Part shown: positions 41,704-53,164 of the stretch, piece by piece
How the letters are laid out: each line of letters opens with the position of its first letter
Numbering within the stretch: the stretch's first letter is position 1
From: Diaporthe sp. PMI_573
Taxonomy: Eukaryota > Ascomycota > Sordariomycetes > Diaporthales > Diaporthaceae
NCBI GenBank assembly: GCA_021399435.1
Contig: JAJTUP010000035.1
Coordinates: 715,685-779,684 of the forward strand
Direction of reading: 5' to 3'
DNA length: 64,000 nucleotides
Notes under the pieces: model-generated
Told to the model about the DNA's origin: nothing
Databases searched by the model: none
The model's input: the letters and a program-made list of their open reading frames with translations, nothing else
Program-made: the position numbers and the translations under genes

Positions 41704-42351
41704 ATGCCTGCCCCTGCTCCTTTTGTCAACCACTACGCTACGCTCAGCCTTTTTAGCCTAACTGACGACTTGAGCCGAATCAAGCGAGCGTGGCAGAGAG
41801 CCTGCCTTGCTCACCATCCAGACCACGGCGGCAGTGACGAGAGGCAAGCAAAAGTCAACGCAGCGTGGGAGATCCTCAGCGACACAAGCAAGCGCGAGCG
41901 GTTCAACGAAGAATACCGTCGCCATTTCTCCATCCATTCAACCCCATTTGGACAGCGCGAGTCGCGTCCTTACGCCCAGTCAAGGGGTGATAGCCCACAC
42001 GCCCCAATCAATATAAATCTGTCTAACGGCATTCCAGATTTTACCCAATGCTATAGTTCAGCCAAGAATCCGGGCCCTAACGCTCCTTCCGGCAGAAGCA
42101 CGCATCTGCGTCCTTCAACCTACGGCAATCCTTTCGGTGCTCCTAAGTTTGAGGCACCCATCCCTAACGAGGAGAGACTGAAGGAGAAGTTTTTCGCTGC
42201 GTGGAGCAAGGTCCTCAAGGAGGAGGGCATGTCGCTGACCGAGCGCGCCGCCGTTCGGACAGCCTTGAAAGGGGGCGACTCAGGCCCCGGTCAGATAATC
42301 AACCGCACGATCAGCACGCTGAAGGACTGCCGTCGCAAGGATAAGGAGTGA
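41704..42351 (+). CDS. J-domain (DnaJ-type) protein
   Basis: ATG 41704 (MPAPAPFVNHYATLSLF) opens 215 codons. Residues about 10-70 form a J domain: helix II RIKRAWQRACLAHH, the HPD loop in HHPDHGG, and helix III ERQAKVNAAWEILSDTSKR. The HPD triad is what stimulates Hsp70 ATPase. The middle is Ser/Pro/Gly-rich and the end is basic and helical (TERAAVRTALKGG). No zinc-binding or client domain of classical DnaJ is present, so it is a type III J protein. A pogo fragment on the other strand abuts its stop, yet the frame is intact. Confidence 0.8.
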   Translation: MPAPAPFVNHYATLSLFSLTDDLSRIKRAWQRACLAHHPDHGGSDERQAKVNAAWEILSDTSKRERFNEEYRRHFSIHSTPFGQRESRPYAQSRGDSPHAPININLSNGIPDFTQCYSSAKNPGPNAPSGRSTHLRPSTYGNPFGAPKFEAPIPNEERLKEKFFAAWSKVLKEEGMSLTERAAVRTALKGGDSGPGQIINRTISTLKDCRRKDKE

Positions 42352-42354
42352 TTC

Positions 42355-42545
42355 ATCTAGGGCTTCCAATAGCTGGTTTTTTTGTGATGACATCGTCAAA
42401 GCAACGTCTTTCTGGTCATACCCCTTGAGAATCTTCCTAAGTAGTAGTCGTTGTGTGGGGCTTGAGTGTTTGAGATGGGCGTAACGGGCCACCAAACCTC
42501 TCATCTCTTGAGATCTCGTAGGTATCGCAAAAATGAGCTCTGACG
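42355..42545 (-). pseudogene. Pogo-type transposase tail fragment
   Basis: Leftward frame ELIFAIPTRSQEMRGLV, ARYAHLKHSSPTQRLLL, RKILKGYDQKDVALTM and SSQKNQLLEAL. It matches the relic at 370-737 block for block but stops where the J-domain gene ends. Confidence 0.7.
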
Positions 42546-44417
42546 ATTTAAAAAAGACTGGCGTGTGCTAAATTGACCGCTGAAGCTATTCTCATCACCA
42601 GATTGTCGTGATTTCGCCTAGTTCTAGTGGTTTTCGAGGATATGGGTGCTTCCCAGTGCTCTAACCCGTGACACTGGCCAGAGACCCGCTGCCCTCCACC
42701 CAGAACGTATATTTTTCTCCGTAATTGCTTCTTCCCGTGCCCTGTGATAGCAGTAAAGAAATCGTTTCTTAATATACTGATTATATGTATCTTCAAACAT
42801 TATATCTATACTTTCAGGTCTAATTTATACAATTGCATCGCAACAACTCCCTGCCAACGTGTGGGTCAGTCTGGACAGGGGTCAGAGGAGTGGGTGTTGT
42901 TCAGATTGCTTGACGCGCGGTGGGTCTTTTGGTTCATTTGTGTGTGTTTCAGGCTGTCCCTCCCCGCTTCCAAGCGTGTCGTGCAGTACGCAGGGTTGGT
43001 GAACCTCACTCACCGGTTGAAAAGATAAGTAGGTCGTGCTTATTACTCTTTTGCTCAATCTTTCGTTATTATCTTCGTGCGCCTCATAAAAAAAAAGCCT
43101 ATTGCTGAAAAAAGAAGATTGATGCGCCATTGATTTGTCGTTGACGTTGGCCGAAGCATTCAGAGCTCTGCTTGATGACTGAGAAACACCTGGTCCAGCT
43201 GCATTCGGCATACTTGCTCATCGAGTGTGTGTATTAATATAAGATTCTTAATTATCTATCTACATCCAAATCCAGCTTCCAACTTGAACTTTTGTACAGT
43301 TTTGAGCATATGTGTCTTCCGCTCAGAACTCGACAGCTCATTTTTCCAACTTTATAATTCAAATGCAACGACATAAACAACTCAGGCTATCCGCATCCTC
43401 TTGTTAGCCGGCATAACGCCCGAGGTCTCGTGCTTGCCAACACGTTCGCTGCCTGCATCCACGGTGGGGGAAGAAGTGATATCAGCAAAAAAAGAGTGAT
43501 ACCCACGGCGACCTGCCAGAATCTTGGGCCACCCACTTGAACCCACTACACTGAGGGATTTGGGTGGGGCTTCCATATCCACTACACACAATGGCGGAGT
43601 GGGTTTAGGTGGGATTGATTCCAGGGCTGGCGGCAAGCTGCTCTGCAAGTTCGTCGCTGTGAGGCACGTGGTCGGCATTCTGATGCTGATGGGATACGGC
43701 GGCTTCATGGCCGTCGAGTTCACGATTCTGCGTGAAGAGTAAGGTCAAGTCTCACGTAGCAGGACATGCCCGTCGGTATGATCGTGGCCAGATGGGATCA
43801 ACTGGTCTATGAACTGAAAACTTGGGGGCAGCTAAGATCAGCAGTGGCTCATGATGTTATAGACTTTGTCTTGGCTAGGTGAGCCAAAAAGACATTCTGC
43901 ATGGTATGGAGATTCACTGGCTGTATGAGGGCTGTTAATATTTCTGTAGGGACGTTCACGTATTGGGAATCGTTATCTGCTGTTTAACTCAGTATCGCGT
44001 CAGAGCGCGGTGTTTCTTATTTCGGCGACAATTAAAATAAGTGATCGTGGCAAGATTTGGGCCGTTAAAATCAAGCGATTAAGAAAGTCAGTCCTTAGAA
44101 CCAAAGATTTCATTGCTTTCGTAAGACCGTCTACCCTCCGAAGGCTTTAGCCCGTCCGTCCCGAGCTCCTCTCTCCGTTTGTAGTCATAGAAACACGTGG
44201 GTCCCAACGAATGGAAATGGCCGTTCCGGTCCTTGAACGTACTTCTGTGGAACATTCAATCTCGTGAGAAATGCCATTCAAAATCGAAAGGAGATTCCCA
44301 AACCATGCAGTTCCCCAACCGGTGATTCGGAAAGCGTGTGGGAATTGTGCTGAACAACTCTACGAAGGGATCGTTAATCTGGATCAAGGTTTGCTCGCTG
44401 CAACTGTCCCTTGCTTC
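42546..44417. other. No gene; hAT-end-like motifs
   Basis: No supported gene. At 43545-43614 the motifs cccactacact, tccactacac and ggagtgggtttaggtggg resemble 52950-53010 and look like hAT subterminal repeats. Confidence 0.4.
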
Positions 44418-44978
44418 TCAGAACGCCACACCGTTAACGTCGTTCCAATGGTCAGAAGCGTCTCCCTCTGCGGCAGCCTTCTTGGCGGCCTGGTCAGCCA
44501 GAGTGTTCCACTTGCATGGGATCTTCCAGAACTGGATCGCCAGGTCCATGGTGTTAGCCTTCTCGCACTCGCCCAACAGCATCTCCCATAGGTCCTTGTT
44601 CTCGACGTCGGCGTCGCCGCCTCCCATTTCGCTCTTGGTCCTCCAACTGTTCTTCACCCAAGTTTTAACCCACTGCGTCGCGCCGTCCACGACATATGAC
44701 GAGTCGGTGGCGAAAACGATCGTCTTGAAGCCCTCGCCGCGCCAGATGCGGAAGCGAAGGGCCGCGAGCACAGCCCGCAGCTCAGCACGGTTGCTCGTCT
44801 GGCCGCCTTCGTCTCCCCAGGGGCCCTGATTTTCCAGGCGACGCGAGACCATGAGTGGCACCCCGTTGATACTCTCCCCTTGGAAGAATGCCCAGCCAGA
44901 CCTCGGGTCTAGGTACAACCGCATGCCTTTCGACCAGAATCGCCAGCATCGTGGCAACAACCCATTCCCAGGCAACAA
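44418..44978 (-). pseudogene. RNase H domain, N-terminus missing
   Basis: Leftward frame DPRSGWAFFQGE, RRLENQGPWGDEGGQTSNR, AELRAVLAALRFR, KTIVFATDSSYVVDGATQW, ENKDLWEMLLGE and WNTLADQAAKKAAAEGD. These are the middle and end of a fungal RNase H-fold protein: the conserved glutamate (NRAELRAV), aspartate (ATDSSYVV) and final aspartate (LADQAA) are present. The first strand with its catalytic DG motif should precede GWAFF but is not found; no ATG opens the frame. It may be a genomic RNase H gene with an unseen first exon, or a truncated copy. No retroelement reverse transcriptase is attached. Confidence 0.65.
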
Positions 44979-45228
44979 CCGAAGAGAACGTGGCTATGGC
45001 AACATCTCGTACCCCCAGCAACCAATTTCCCGTCCACCGATCCCATCCGCCACGCCGCAGCAGTGGCAAATGACGCCCTACTACCCAACCCAATTCCTAG
45101 ATCCCCAGTTCAACCGCCTTCGCAGTGCCGACCAAGGCCACGTTGAGACCGACTCTATCCCTTCGTCCATCAGCTTTCACAGCCCAAAACCCGAAGACGG
45201 CTTCGAGAATAGCCAGGGAAAAGAGTAA
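44926..45228 (+). CDS. Unrecognised Pro/Asn-rich ORF
   Basis: Frame MPFDQNRQHRGNNPFPG, SYPQQPISRPPIPSATP, WQMTPYYPTQFLDPQFNRL, ending FENSQGKE. Composition is like a disordered protein or gag-like segment; no motif settles it. It lies between the RNase H fragment and a gypsy solo LTR. Confidence 0.3.
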   Translation, partial: PFDQNRQHRGNNPFPGNNRRERGYGNISYPQQPISRPPIPSATPQQWQMTPYYPTQFLDPQFNRLRSADQGHVETDSIPSSISFHSPKPEDGFENSQGKE

Positions 45229-45386
45229 CCTCTCGACTAAGTCGCCTCGAGAGGCCAACCGGAACGAAAGCTAGCCTAGTACCCTTGGGAATCCGTCTCA
45301 TTGTATCTAGCGACGAATCCTTGGTGCTTAATGCCGTAGACAGCAAATCTCTACTCGTACAGGCCACCTTGTTTCCAGCGCACCAA

Positions 45387-45588
45387 TGTGACGGCAGCCA
45401 CGGTCAAGCAGCACCTCAGGCAGTCACAGGTCCTAACCCTAAGCCCCGCAGACGCGTCAAGACTTCTTCGCGGTTCAGAGATCGCATGAGCTTGGCTCTC
45501 CCCTCTCTTCTTTCTCTTCAGCTTAGAATCTTCGTCGATAGCGCCAATAGACCCAGCTACCATGCTGCATCTCATGCTGGCCGTGACA
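45387..45588 (+). repeat. Gypsy solo LTR with 5-bp target duplication
   Basis: A 202-bp copy of the LTR at 11496-11696, beginning TGTGACGGCAGCC and ending GGCCGTGACA, flanked by ACCAA on both sides (45382-45386 and 45589-45593). It is the remnant of a complete element lost by LTR-LTR recombination. Confidence 0.9.
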
Positions 45589-45785
45589 ACCAACACATTA
45601 CAGTGAAAGGTCTGATCTTCTCGAGAGGTTAATCTGCCTCCGTCTTTATTATGCTCACGCAAATCAAGTCGTGTTGTGTGTAAATGGGGCAGCTTTAGCT
45701 AAAACGACATTACGGTTCTTTTTGGTTATACTATTAATTTGAAAGCGGATATTCGCACAACCAAAAGCGGATGCCACACAACTTT
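45589..45785. other. Spacer between solo LTR and repeat copy B
   Basis: AT-rich, with two related gcggat.... blocks (45747, 45767). No gene. Confidence 0.3.
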
Positions 45786-46035
45786 TTCTGACTAAGCAGC
45801 TCTGCAGCCAAACAGAGCCTCTCATTTCGCAACACGATAGTGCATATCCTCCTCTGCCCACCAATCTTAACCCACCCACCCACCACCAACGCTTTGTTGA
45901 ATCGAATATTTTCTTTATGGGATCAATCAATTCGGCATCAAAGACATACCCTAGCTAGTTAGATTCCGTCTTCCTAGTGCTGTAACGATGGCGCAGGTCC
46001 CAGACTACTAGGGAGCCTTGAAGCTTATTATTGGG
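45786..46035 (+). repeat. Dispersed repeat, copy B
   Basis: Matches 1576-1865 (see copy A), including ctgactaagcag, ctctgcagccaaacagagc and atcaattcggcatcaaagac. Short frame MGSINSASKTYPS ends at a stop. Confidence 0.6.
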
Positions 46036-47849
46036 CCACGATTTAGGGCAACGCAGCTTTTGTAGACCTAGCGCCGCTCAACACTGTTTTGAATATCGTA
46101 ACCATCAGCCCAAAGCTATGAATTAGTCCCGGCCTTGATCCGCGGATCTTGTTCCAAGCAATGACAAAATCTCATTATTATCTCTAACATTATGAAGGTG
46201 TTCGATCCGCCTGCATATTCAAGGAACAAAAAGCTTAGTCGCCATCTCGGAGCTGAATACCCTCTTCAAATCTGCGTCTATAAATTATTCGTCGCTCGCC
46301 CCGCAGCTGGATAAAGATATATGTGCGTAATGACAAGTAGATATAGAACCGTTTGGGGTTATATGTACATGGAAAGCAACACTGGCCCTGTTGTACAGCT
46401 GAGTGTGCCTGGAAATAGTTGGAAGCAGGAGGCCGGTGAGGATCCTAGCCCTGGGGTATCCTACTATACTTTACCGTTGCCAGTCACTGCGCGCATTAAG
46501 TATCGAAATCTTGATTTCTGCTATATATGTATTGCCAATGGTCATAGAGCAATAGCCGTTTGTGACAGGTCCGTGGTATAGAAACCGACTTGAGCATAGC
46601 GTGAACTTGGAGGACACACCTGCACGTTGGCTACCTCGCTAGGTGCTAGCATCAGCCAAGTCTCGCGTAAGGATTTGCAGGCGCGCTGAATGGGATCAGC
46701 CATGGCGGACAACGACATCCCAGGACGTATAAATCCGTTCATATTTCGCTCTTGTTGACGGGTTCACGATGTCTGGCGTTATAAATATTAGGGGGCTACT
46801 TTACCTACAGAGAGGCCATCCGCCGCCGTTGAGCTAGTAAAGTATTGTTAAACAGTATCCTGAAAATATAAGTTGTTCTTACTAGCTTGTAAGTACAGCG
46901 CGTTGCTTTTGCACTAGTATAGCGGCTATTTTCTCAATAAGTATATTTATGGTTGTCCGAATAGCATTTGGACATGGGTTCGTACGTATTTGTCAGCAGC
47001 CCCTTCAGCTACTTATAGACAACCCACTGGTCTGTATGGACCAGTGGAAAGCGAAGCGAACGCAGTCCTTTTTACTTCGTATTCCCGAACTGAGGCCTCA
47101 CCCAATACCTTCCAACAATGGTACTTTTTTTTTTCTTGTTCACCCATTTGCGGAATTAACCTCGGCAATGTAGGGCCTAGCAAACTCAGACTCAATAAAC
47201 CAAGTGTAGGACTAAGCGCGTTGTGCCGCACCTGCTAATGAATGGGCGGCCAAGGACGGTCTTACAATGCATCACTGCGCTGCAGCATTGGTGCCATCTG
47301 CCGACATTAGACGGGGATACGCTTAGCAACGGCGATGCGGGCTTAACTCGGAAACACACCGAGGCGATAGAAAACAGCAGTGTTGTGCGGAACACAAGCT
47401 TACTACACGAGGACATTGCGCAGAACAATTATTGCGTTACCAAAAAGATGTATGCCCGCCTGCCTGCGGACGAGGAGAAAAAAACCTTCGCGGACGACAC
47501 GACCCTCCTACGCTACCTGAACTGGGAGATGGGCGCTCCGAGCTGCTTGAAGCTCGAGTCCGCGCTCTTTAAAGCTATTCAGAATACGTCCGAGTGGGAA
47601 GAATTACGCGTGGCCGCGCTCTTATCGGTGGTCTGGCACCAGCCCGGTTGGCGGGAGGCGCTCTTCGACGTGCTTAAAAGCGGGCTCGAGACCCTACCCG
47701 AGCTTGCAACATCTTGAAAACGACTCGAAGTCGACGCCTGTGTCGTATAGCTGAACCTCCGAATGCATATAGTTCAATTATCTCACCGAGGTGCGCGGCA
47801 TCTGAAAATGGGTGCGCAAATATCCGGTTTCAAAAATAATTGACAGGAA
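46036..47849. other. One possible unrecognised exon, otherwise empty
   Basis: A rightward frame ending at 47717 has a protein-like second half (KKMYARLPADEEKKTF, LLRYLNWEMGAPSCLK, FKAIQNTSEWEELRVAALL). Its first half looks non-coding. No family recognised and no start assigned. Confidence 0.3.
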
Positions 47850-48257
47850 TTGAGAATTTTAATTTTAATTCTTCGGAAACACCAGGAAGAAGTATTGTAT
47901 TATCTCCGCCCAGGCAAATGTCGTGGAGAAAGTATCAAAAGGGCATTAGAAATAGGCAACCCTGCTCTCTTCAAGGACGCGTGTTTGCAAAAACGCGAGG
48001 TCGCGGCAATGGCGCGAGATGTTTCTTTCTTCCCTCTTCCTTTCTCCTGATTGGTGGGCAGCAATACCCTCCGACGCGTCGCGGATTTTGATCGGGTCAT
48101 GTATGTAGTTGACGAGGGAATGAACGGAACACACATGAGGACGGACATCTTTGGGGTTTTAAAAAAGAACATAGGCTATCTCTCAGACCAGACGCGCACC
48201 AATGACGTCGCGAATCATTTCAAAGCAGCTATGAGACTATTTGGTGATTTCAGTTGA
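47850..48257 (+). CDS. Possible two-exon unknown gene
   Basis: First block EEVLYYLRPGKCRGESIK, ALEIGNPALFKDACLQKRE; then a pyrimidine-rich gap ending in a gggcag acceptor near 48061; then LRRVADFDRVMYVVDEG, MRTDIFGVLKKNIGYLSDQ and FKAAMRLFGDFS to a stop. Both blocks look like helical protein. Phases do not join with an obvious donor, so the model is tentative and the family is not recognised. Confidence 0.3.
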
Positions 48258-48742
48258 CTTGTAGAGTAATACTAGCTATTCAAAAGATTTGAGACCGTCT
48301 GGAAATACTCCGTAAAGCTGCGAGAAACGATCAAAGTGAAGCTTAGAATCCAAAAACTGTCTGTTGTGTCCTATGAACCCGGCAAGGCGGACGCGTCCCG
48401 CGCGCCGACAAAGAAAAGAGAATGTGGGACCCCTCTCTGCCACATGGCTACTTCCCCGCAAGAAATCCGTGTCACTGCCTATGGTGACTTCGGTTATTGC
48501 CTGATGATGCCCGCCAGGCACACCAATTTTATCACGACTCCCCCAGACGTGTGTCTCTCGGGCGTCCGGATCAGCACGCGAGAGCGTTTGGCCGTGCCCT
48601 CCTCTTTACCTTCTTTGTTTCTTCGTCTTCCTGAAGCGATCGGAGGCCGGAGGGATGGTGGCGATCAGAGCCATACGGCAGAACACAACATCAGGCGGCT
48701 CGGCTTTGTCTCCGTAAATCTGATGGTAGGATCAATCAGTCA
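48258..48742. other. No gene recognised
   Basis: A 162-codon rightward frame here shows no motifs and has mixed composition; it overlaps the tail of the leftward gene at 48743. Confidence 0.3.
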
Positions 48743-50488
48743 TCACATCCTTCCCTTCTCACAAAAAGCGACCTCGTTGCTGAGGGGAAAGGGAGGAAGG
48801 GTGGTGCAGGGCGGACTCACGTAATGCATCCAGGCCAAGCGTCGCCAACATGGCTCGTTGACCCATTCGACATCGTCCAGTTTATCACCCAGTCGGTCCG
48901 CAAGCTCCTCCGCATTGTCGTGAGCAGCCCGTGATATCATTACCGTGCCATTCTCGCCACCGGTTATCTCAAGCGGGAAATGGTCGCCTTCGTACCACTT
49001 GAACGTGGATGTTTTGGGGGGCGCCGGGACAACCGGCGTCAGACGGACGTCGAGGTTGAGATGACGAAGGGCGGCGAAGGTTGACAAGTCGATACCCTTG
49101 AGAGCGTTAATTTTGTCGCTGGGGAGGGTTTCACTTTCTGGTGGGTTTTCGTCTTCGTGGTGACCGGCTTCGTAATTTATCCGGCTTCCCCTTTTAATTT
49201 CCGGGACCTTCGAAATCGTAGTCGGGTATGCGTGAACGCAGTAGATGCCCAGTTTTCCGCCTGCACGCCAATCAACTTAGCAAAACTCGTCGTCCAGTGA
49301 GCCGGCGTGCACCATGGTGGCGCGCCTCCCTCTTTGGCAGTTGGACTGCTGCTACGAATGGGATTGGGGTTTTTGACTTACCCTTCGGCATCCACTGCGA
49401 CCCGGCGAGCAGATTTTGCAGGATATCGTACGACGTAAGGCTTGAAATGTTCACCGGCGCCGTCCCGCAGCACAGTCCGGAGAGAGAGTCTTCTTCACTG
49501 CAGGCTCGTGGCTCGTAGTACAGCTTGTACTCCAGCATCACGACGTCTCCCGAGACTATTGCCTCGTAGCCGCTGGAGAAAGCGGCCCAATACAAGGCCT
49601 CGGTTTCTTGCGTCGTTTCCCAGTCATACGTCTTGTAGCCCTCGGGGTGGCTCACAGTCAGCTTTCCGCCTTCATACGGGCTCGGCAGGCATAGAACCAG
49701 TGACCCAAACGGCGCCTTCCCAGAGGAGGGTTCGGAATCGCTCTTGAGGGAGCCCGGGGCTCCTTTGTACACCTGCCGTACGCAGCACGTTAGCGCCAAT
49801 CTAAAACACCTGCATGACGGCCGGTGGAAAGGTTCAGGCCGCACGCTCCTCCTCTCGTCCCCCTACTCACGATGATCTTGGCAATCTTGGCCACGACAGA
49901 GCCTCCGTCGTTGACGCCCCCGCGCCCGATGTCTGCAATATTAGGCAGCAAAAGCTGCTCAATCCGAGGCATGATGCCCAACTTGTACGGACACAGATTG
50001 GTGGAGAACCTGGAATCATCCATGGCCGAGGCCTTGCTCACGCTTGCGTCGTCCACGTCTTGTCCTTGCGACCCAGATGCGGCAGACTCACAGTCGCGCA
50101 CAAGGTCCTCGAACGTCTCCGTGTGATCCTTGATCGGGAACTTCAGCTTAGCCGCTGAACCGTCGGTGCGGTCCCAGCGGATCACGATAGGACGTGGGTC
50201 TACCACTGCCATCATTGCCGGCGCTGGAGTCGACTTCCTTTTCTCCTTGCTCTTTTTCTTCCCTATGTTAGCGTTGTTGACTGGACCACCGGCCTGGCTT
50301 GGAGGGTCTTCTCCCCCCTTCAGGAGCCGAGCGACATCCTCCAAGGCGATGGAGCCACCAAAAGTCGCGGTCGAGTTTTGTGGCGACGAAAAGTGATCGA
50401 TCAGGGCTTTGTGGTAGTCTTGGGAGCTGAGATCATTTGGAATCTCGGCCGGTGTCACCGGTGGGGCCTTTCTTTTTCTAGGAGGCAT
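48743..50488 (-). CDS. 2OG-Fe(II) oxygenase-like protein, ligands apparently lost
   Basis: Three exons: 50488-49871, 49772-49313 and 49260-48743. Introns are 98 nt (GTGAGT to GGCAG) and 52 nt (GTGCAC to GTGCAG), joining KIAKII to VYKGAPGSL and REARHHG to GKLGIYCVHAYP; the sum is divisible by three (531 residues). The start is basic (MPPRKRKA). The core resembles fungal prolyl-4-hydroxylase-like proteins: FGSLVLCLPSPYEGGKL, then YWAAFSSGYEAIVSGDVVM and LEYKLYY. Relatives carry HxD after VYK...LK and a DCEHEV plus GHRV region; here these read SDSEPSS, SGYEAIV and SGDVV, without the histidines. A GTGAGT at the end (WMHY) may splice to another terminal exon. The family is probable; loss of activity is inferred. 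Confidence 0.6.
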
Positions 50489-51487
50489 CTTGTTTCGGCC
50501 AAGTGTTGTTCACACAGTACACTGCAAGAGGAAGGGGTAGTAGGAGGACTGGAGATACAACTTTCTGTTCGCCGGTTGTGGCGGGGATGCGCACTTATAT
50601 ACTTGGTAAGCAGGGCATTATTGGTAGAGGAACCAAGTAACACGCGTCTCGAGGGCAACAAATGAACCTGGGCCGGGGGGTCGGAAAGGGGGTTATATTA
50701 GTAGAGATTTTCAGCCACCTACGATTTATTCTCCAGCACTATGTTAGGAGAGGTTAGACACGTTAGATCCAATCGTACAAGCCTCACTACCTCTATTTTT
50801 CTTGCTCGGGGGGACTGGCGCAGTCCAAGGGCAGGAGTATAACGTGTGGTGCATTGATTGAGCCCATTGTACACACCCCCTAAACACTAACCCCCCCTCC
50901 CCCCTCCCCGGCCCCTTCTATCCCTCCTTCCCTTCTCACTAAGTGGCACTGCCAAGGTACGCCCGCGCAACACGTTTCCCTGTGCGACAAACAAACATGT
51001 CGATCTGCCGCTATCGTATGGAGGTTGGCGGGCACGGGTGATATGTTTTTGGCTTTTCTATCTGCCCACTTCCTACATCGCGAGGCTCTGCATCAACCAT
51101 CTCTCTGTCGCCATCAAGGGCCCGAGACAAGCAATATGGGTCAGTGGAAACAAGTGCCTGTGGGCAGGGACGATTAGCAAATGTCGAAGGCGTTTTCCAG
51201 GGCCTCTAGGCAGTCGGCGTGTTCGCACTGAACGCCGCATTCCCTTCGACTGTAGGCAAGGCGCGTTTAGTGGCGGCATGCAAGGAGAGGAAAACGTCCT
51301 CTCACACTCGGCAGCCATGGCGGGAATTTGGGAAATAGATAGAGCTTAAGGTCCTTTACCATTGGATCTACAGGCTGATACAATACATTGCAGGTTTCGG
51401 CTAATATTACCGTATGCGCTTCAGCAGACGATGGAGGACATTGGCAGGACCTTCGCCCTTCTTCCTCATGATTTACTCGTGCACCGC
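50489..51487. other. Upstream region of the oxygenase-like gene
   Basis: Holds the promoter area of the leftward gene and a C-rich tract (50876-50910, blocks of ccccccctcccc). No coding frame is supported. Confidence 0.4.
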
Positions 51488-51767
51488 TCAAGCAGTTATT
51501 ACGCTTTGGGTAGAGAGGCGATTTCGGCTGAGGGATGATTGCGATGTCTCGAGAAAACCTGTACGATACGAAGGCACGGCTTGAGTGGGCTCTTTAGTGC
51601 CAATGTCCATGGCATCGACTGTCGTACTGATCTGCGCGGAATCAATGTGCGAAGTGGGCTGACCGGCAGTCTCGATATTTCCATCTTGAATCACATTATC
51701 TTCTAAAGTCATGGCACTGAAAAGTTGTATAAGCTCGTGGACTTCGGTGTTCCTCTCGGAGGACATC
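51488..51767 (-). CDS. Small unknown protein
   Basis: ATG 51767 opens MSSERNTEVHELIQLFS, AMTLEDNVIQDGNIETAG, ending LSTQSVITA, 92 codons. Ser/Thr-rich with no motif or family known to me. No clear neighbours on its strand. Confidence 0.35.
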
Positions 51768-52779
51768 GTGTACCGCTGCGACCACCAGCGGAGCAGCGTA
51801 TATGGACAGGCATAAGGAAGGAGGGGGAAAAGGAATAAGCTATAAACATCGACCACTGCGGGTAAGACCGCTCTATATAATCAGTTATTAAGCCCGATTT
51901 CTCAAATTTTGAAATAAGAAACAACTTACGGCAGTGGCGGCTTTAATGTCATTACACCAAAGAGCACCCCATCCATGAGGAAGTACTGTACATGCTGTAG
52001 TAAGCGTATCTTTATTTCAGACCCCTGCTTCCTTTACAAAATACCGTTCAGTACTTCAGTCAGGAAATTTCCCGGTGGTATAGTACCTCCACTAGCTGAC
52101 GTTCAGGTCCCAGATGACACACTTAAGTACCTCTAACTCAGGAAAGGAAGGCCGCATATCTGCTCGAATTTGTCGTTCAATATCGTGAATGATACTCGTT
52201 GGCGCCGTCAACAGCTGTACGGCGTATTTATATTCAAATGACTTGAGTTTGCGTTTTGCAAACTCTCTGCATCCATGTTGTCGCATTTGGGGGTTTGCCC
52301 TTGATTCCTGTCTTTCAGTTTGATGCACTCGTTCTTTTGCCCTTCGTCATCTCACCCTTCATTTTTGTAAACACGTCCATGATCACGATGTTGGCCATCG
52401 CGCAACGGTAGTGCTATGGCTAGCGCTCGACATCCTCGTCAAGACCGTCATCTTAAAAGTCTCGGAGATGCAGATAGCCAAATCATGGAGCGATCGGCTT
52501 CAGACTACATAGATTGATTGCCACATTTTATTCCATTCAAGATGGTTGACATCCAGTGCCCGTCAACATACATTCGTCACAGCAGGAGGAAACTGAGGGA
52601 TAGACTTCGGTTCCGACGGCAAACTGGTAGACCTCAGCGTTCCTGTACGTAAAAAAAGTGCGCGGGCAGGTGGTATGCGCGGCTGACCGGTGAACCACGT
52701 TCTATATTTTTCTCAATGCGTCGTAACATCGAAACATATTCTTACGTCGTGCTATATATTTTTCAAAAGCGAGGTTACC
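51768..52779. other. No gene recognised; transposon-end-like motif at right
   Basis: A leftward frame at 52092-52328 lacks an ATG and motifs. At 52668-52702 the motif ggtggtatgc...gaaccacgtt resembles the end of the pogo-derived unit near 15225-15265. Confidence 0.3.
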
Positions 52780-52998
52780 ATGAAATCCATATTCGCCAAT
52801 GTCCTCCTCTTCTTAGCCATTACTGTCAACCCCATCGGAATCATGTCTTCACCCACAGCTGCCAGCCCAAGTGACGTGCGCTGCTCCGTCGCTGCGCCAC
52901 AAGTGGCCCATCTCTATTACATCCACTTGTCGGCCCTCAGATTACGTAATAATCCACTACACTTGGACCTGAAAGTGGATGTAATGGAGTGGATTTAG
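52780..52998 (+). pseudogene. Secreted-protein start truncated by a repeat
   Basis: ATG 52780 begins a good signal peptide (MKSIFANVLLFLAITV, then NPIGIMSSPTAAS) and SDVRCSVAAPQVAHLYY. From about 52940 the frame runs into hAT-end-like repeats (ccactacact, ggtggatttaggt), so the rest of the gene is lost. Small secreted proteins of plant-associated fungi often start this way, but no effector family can be named. Confidence 0.4.
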
Positions 52999-53015
52999 GT
53001 GGATTTAGGTACAGG
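52945..53015. repeat. hAT-end-like subterminal motifs
   Basis: aatccactacact followed by ggagtggatttaggtgg and a second ggatttaggt. Same motif order as at 43545-43614. Confidence 0.45.
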
Positions 53016-53164
53016 GGGATATTCCCTGACCCTGTACGGTTCATAGTACTTATTTTTGTATATAGTTGCCTATTAAATCGAGGTACCTGGACCCAAGTTA
53101 GCCGAGGTCGATCACCCCTACAGATTTCCTGCTTTGTTTTTGCCAAAAACTTTTTTTTTTGACG

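Noticed and set aside
44271..44829. Rightward frames opposite the RNase H fragment
   Set aside because: They are antisense shadows of the RNase H coding phase.
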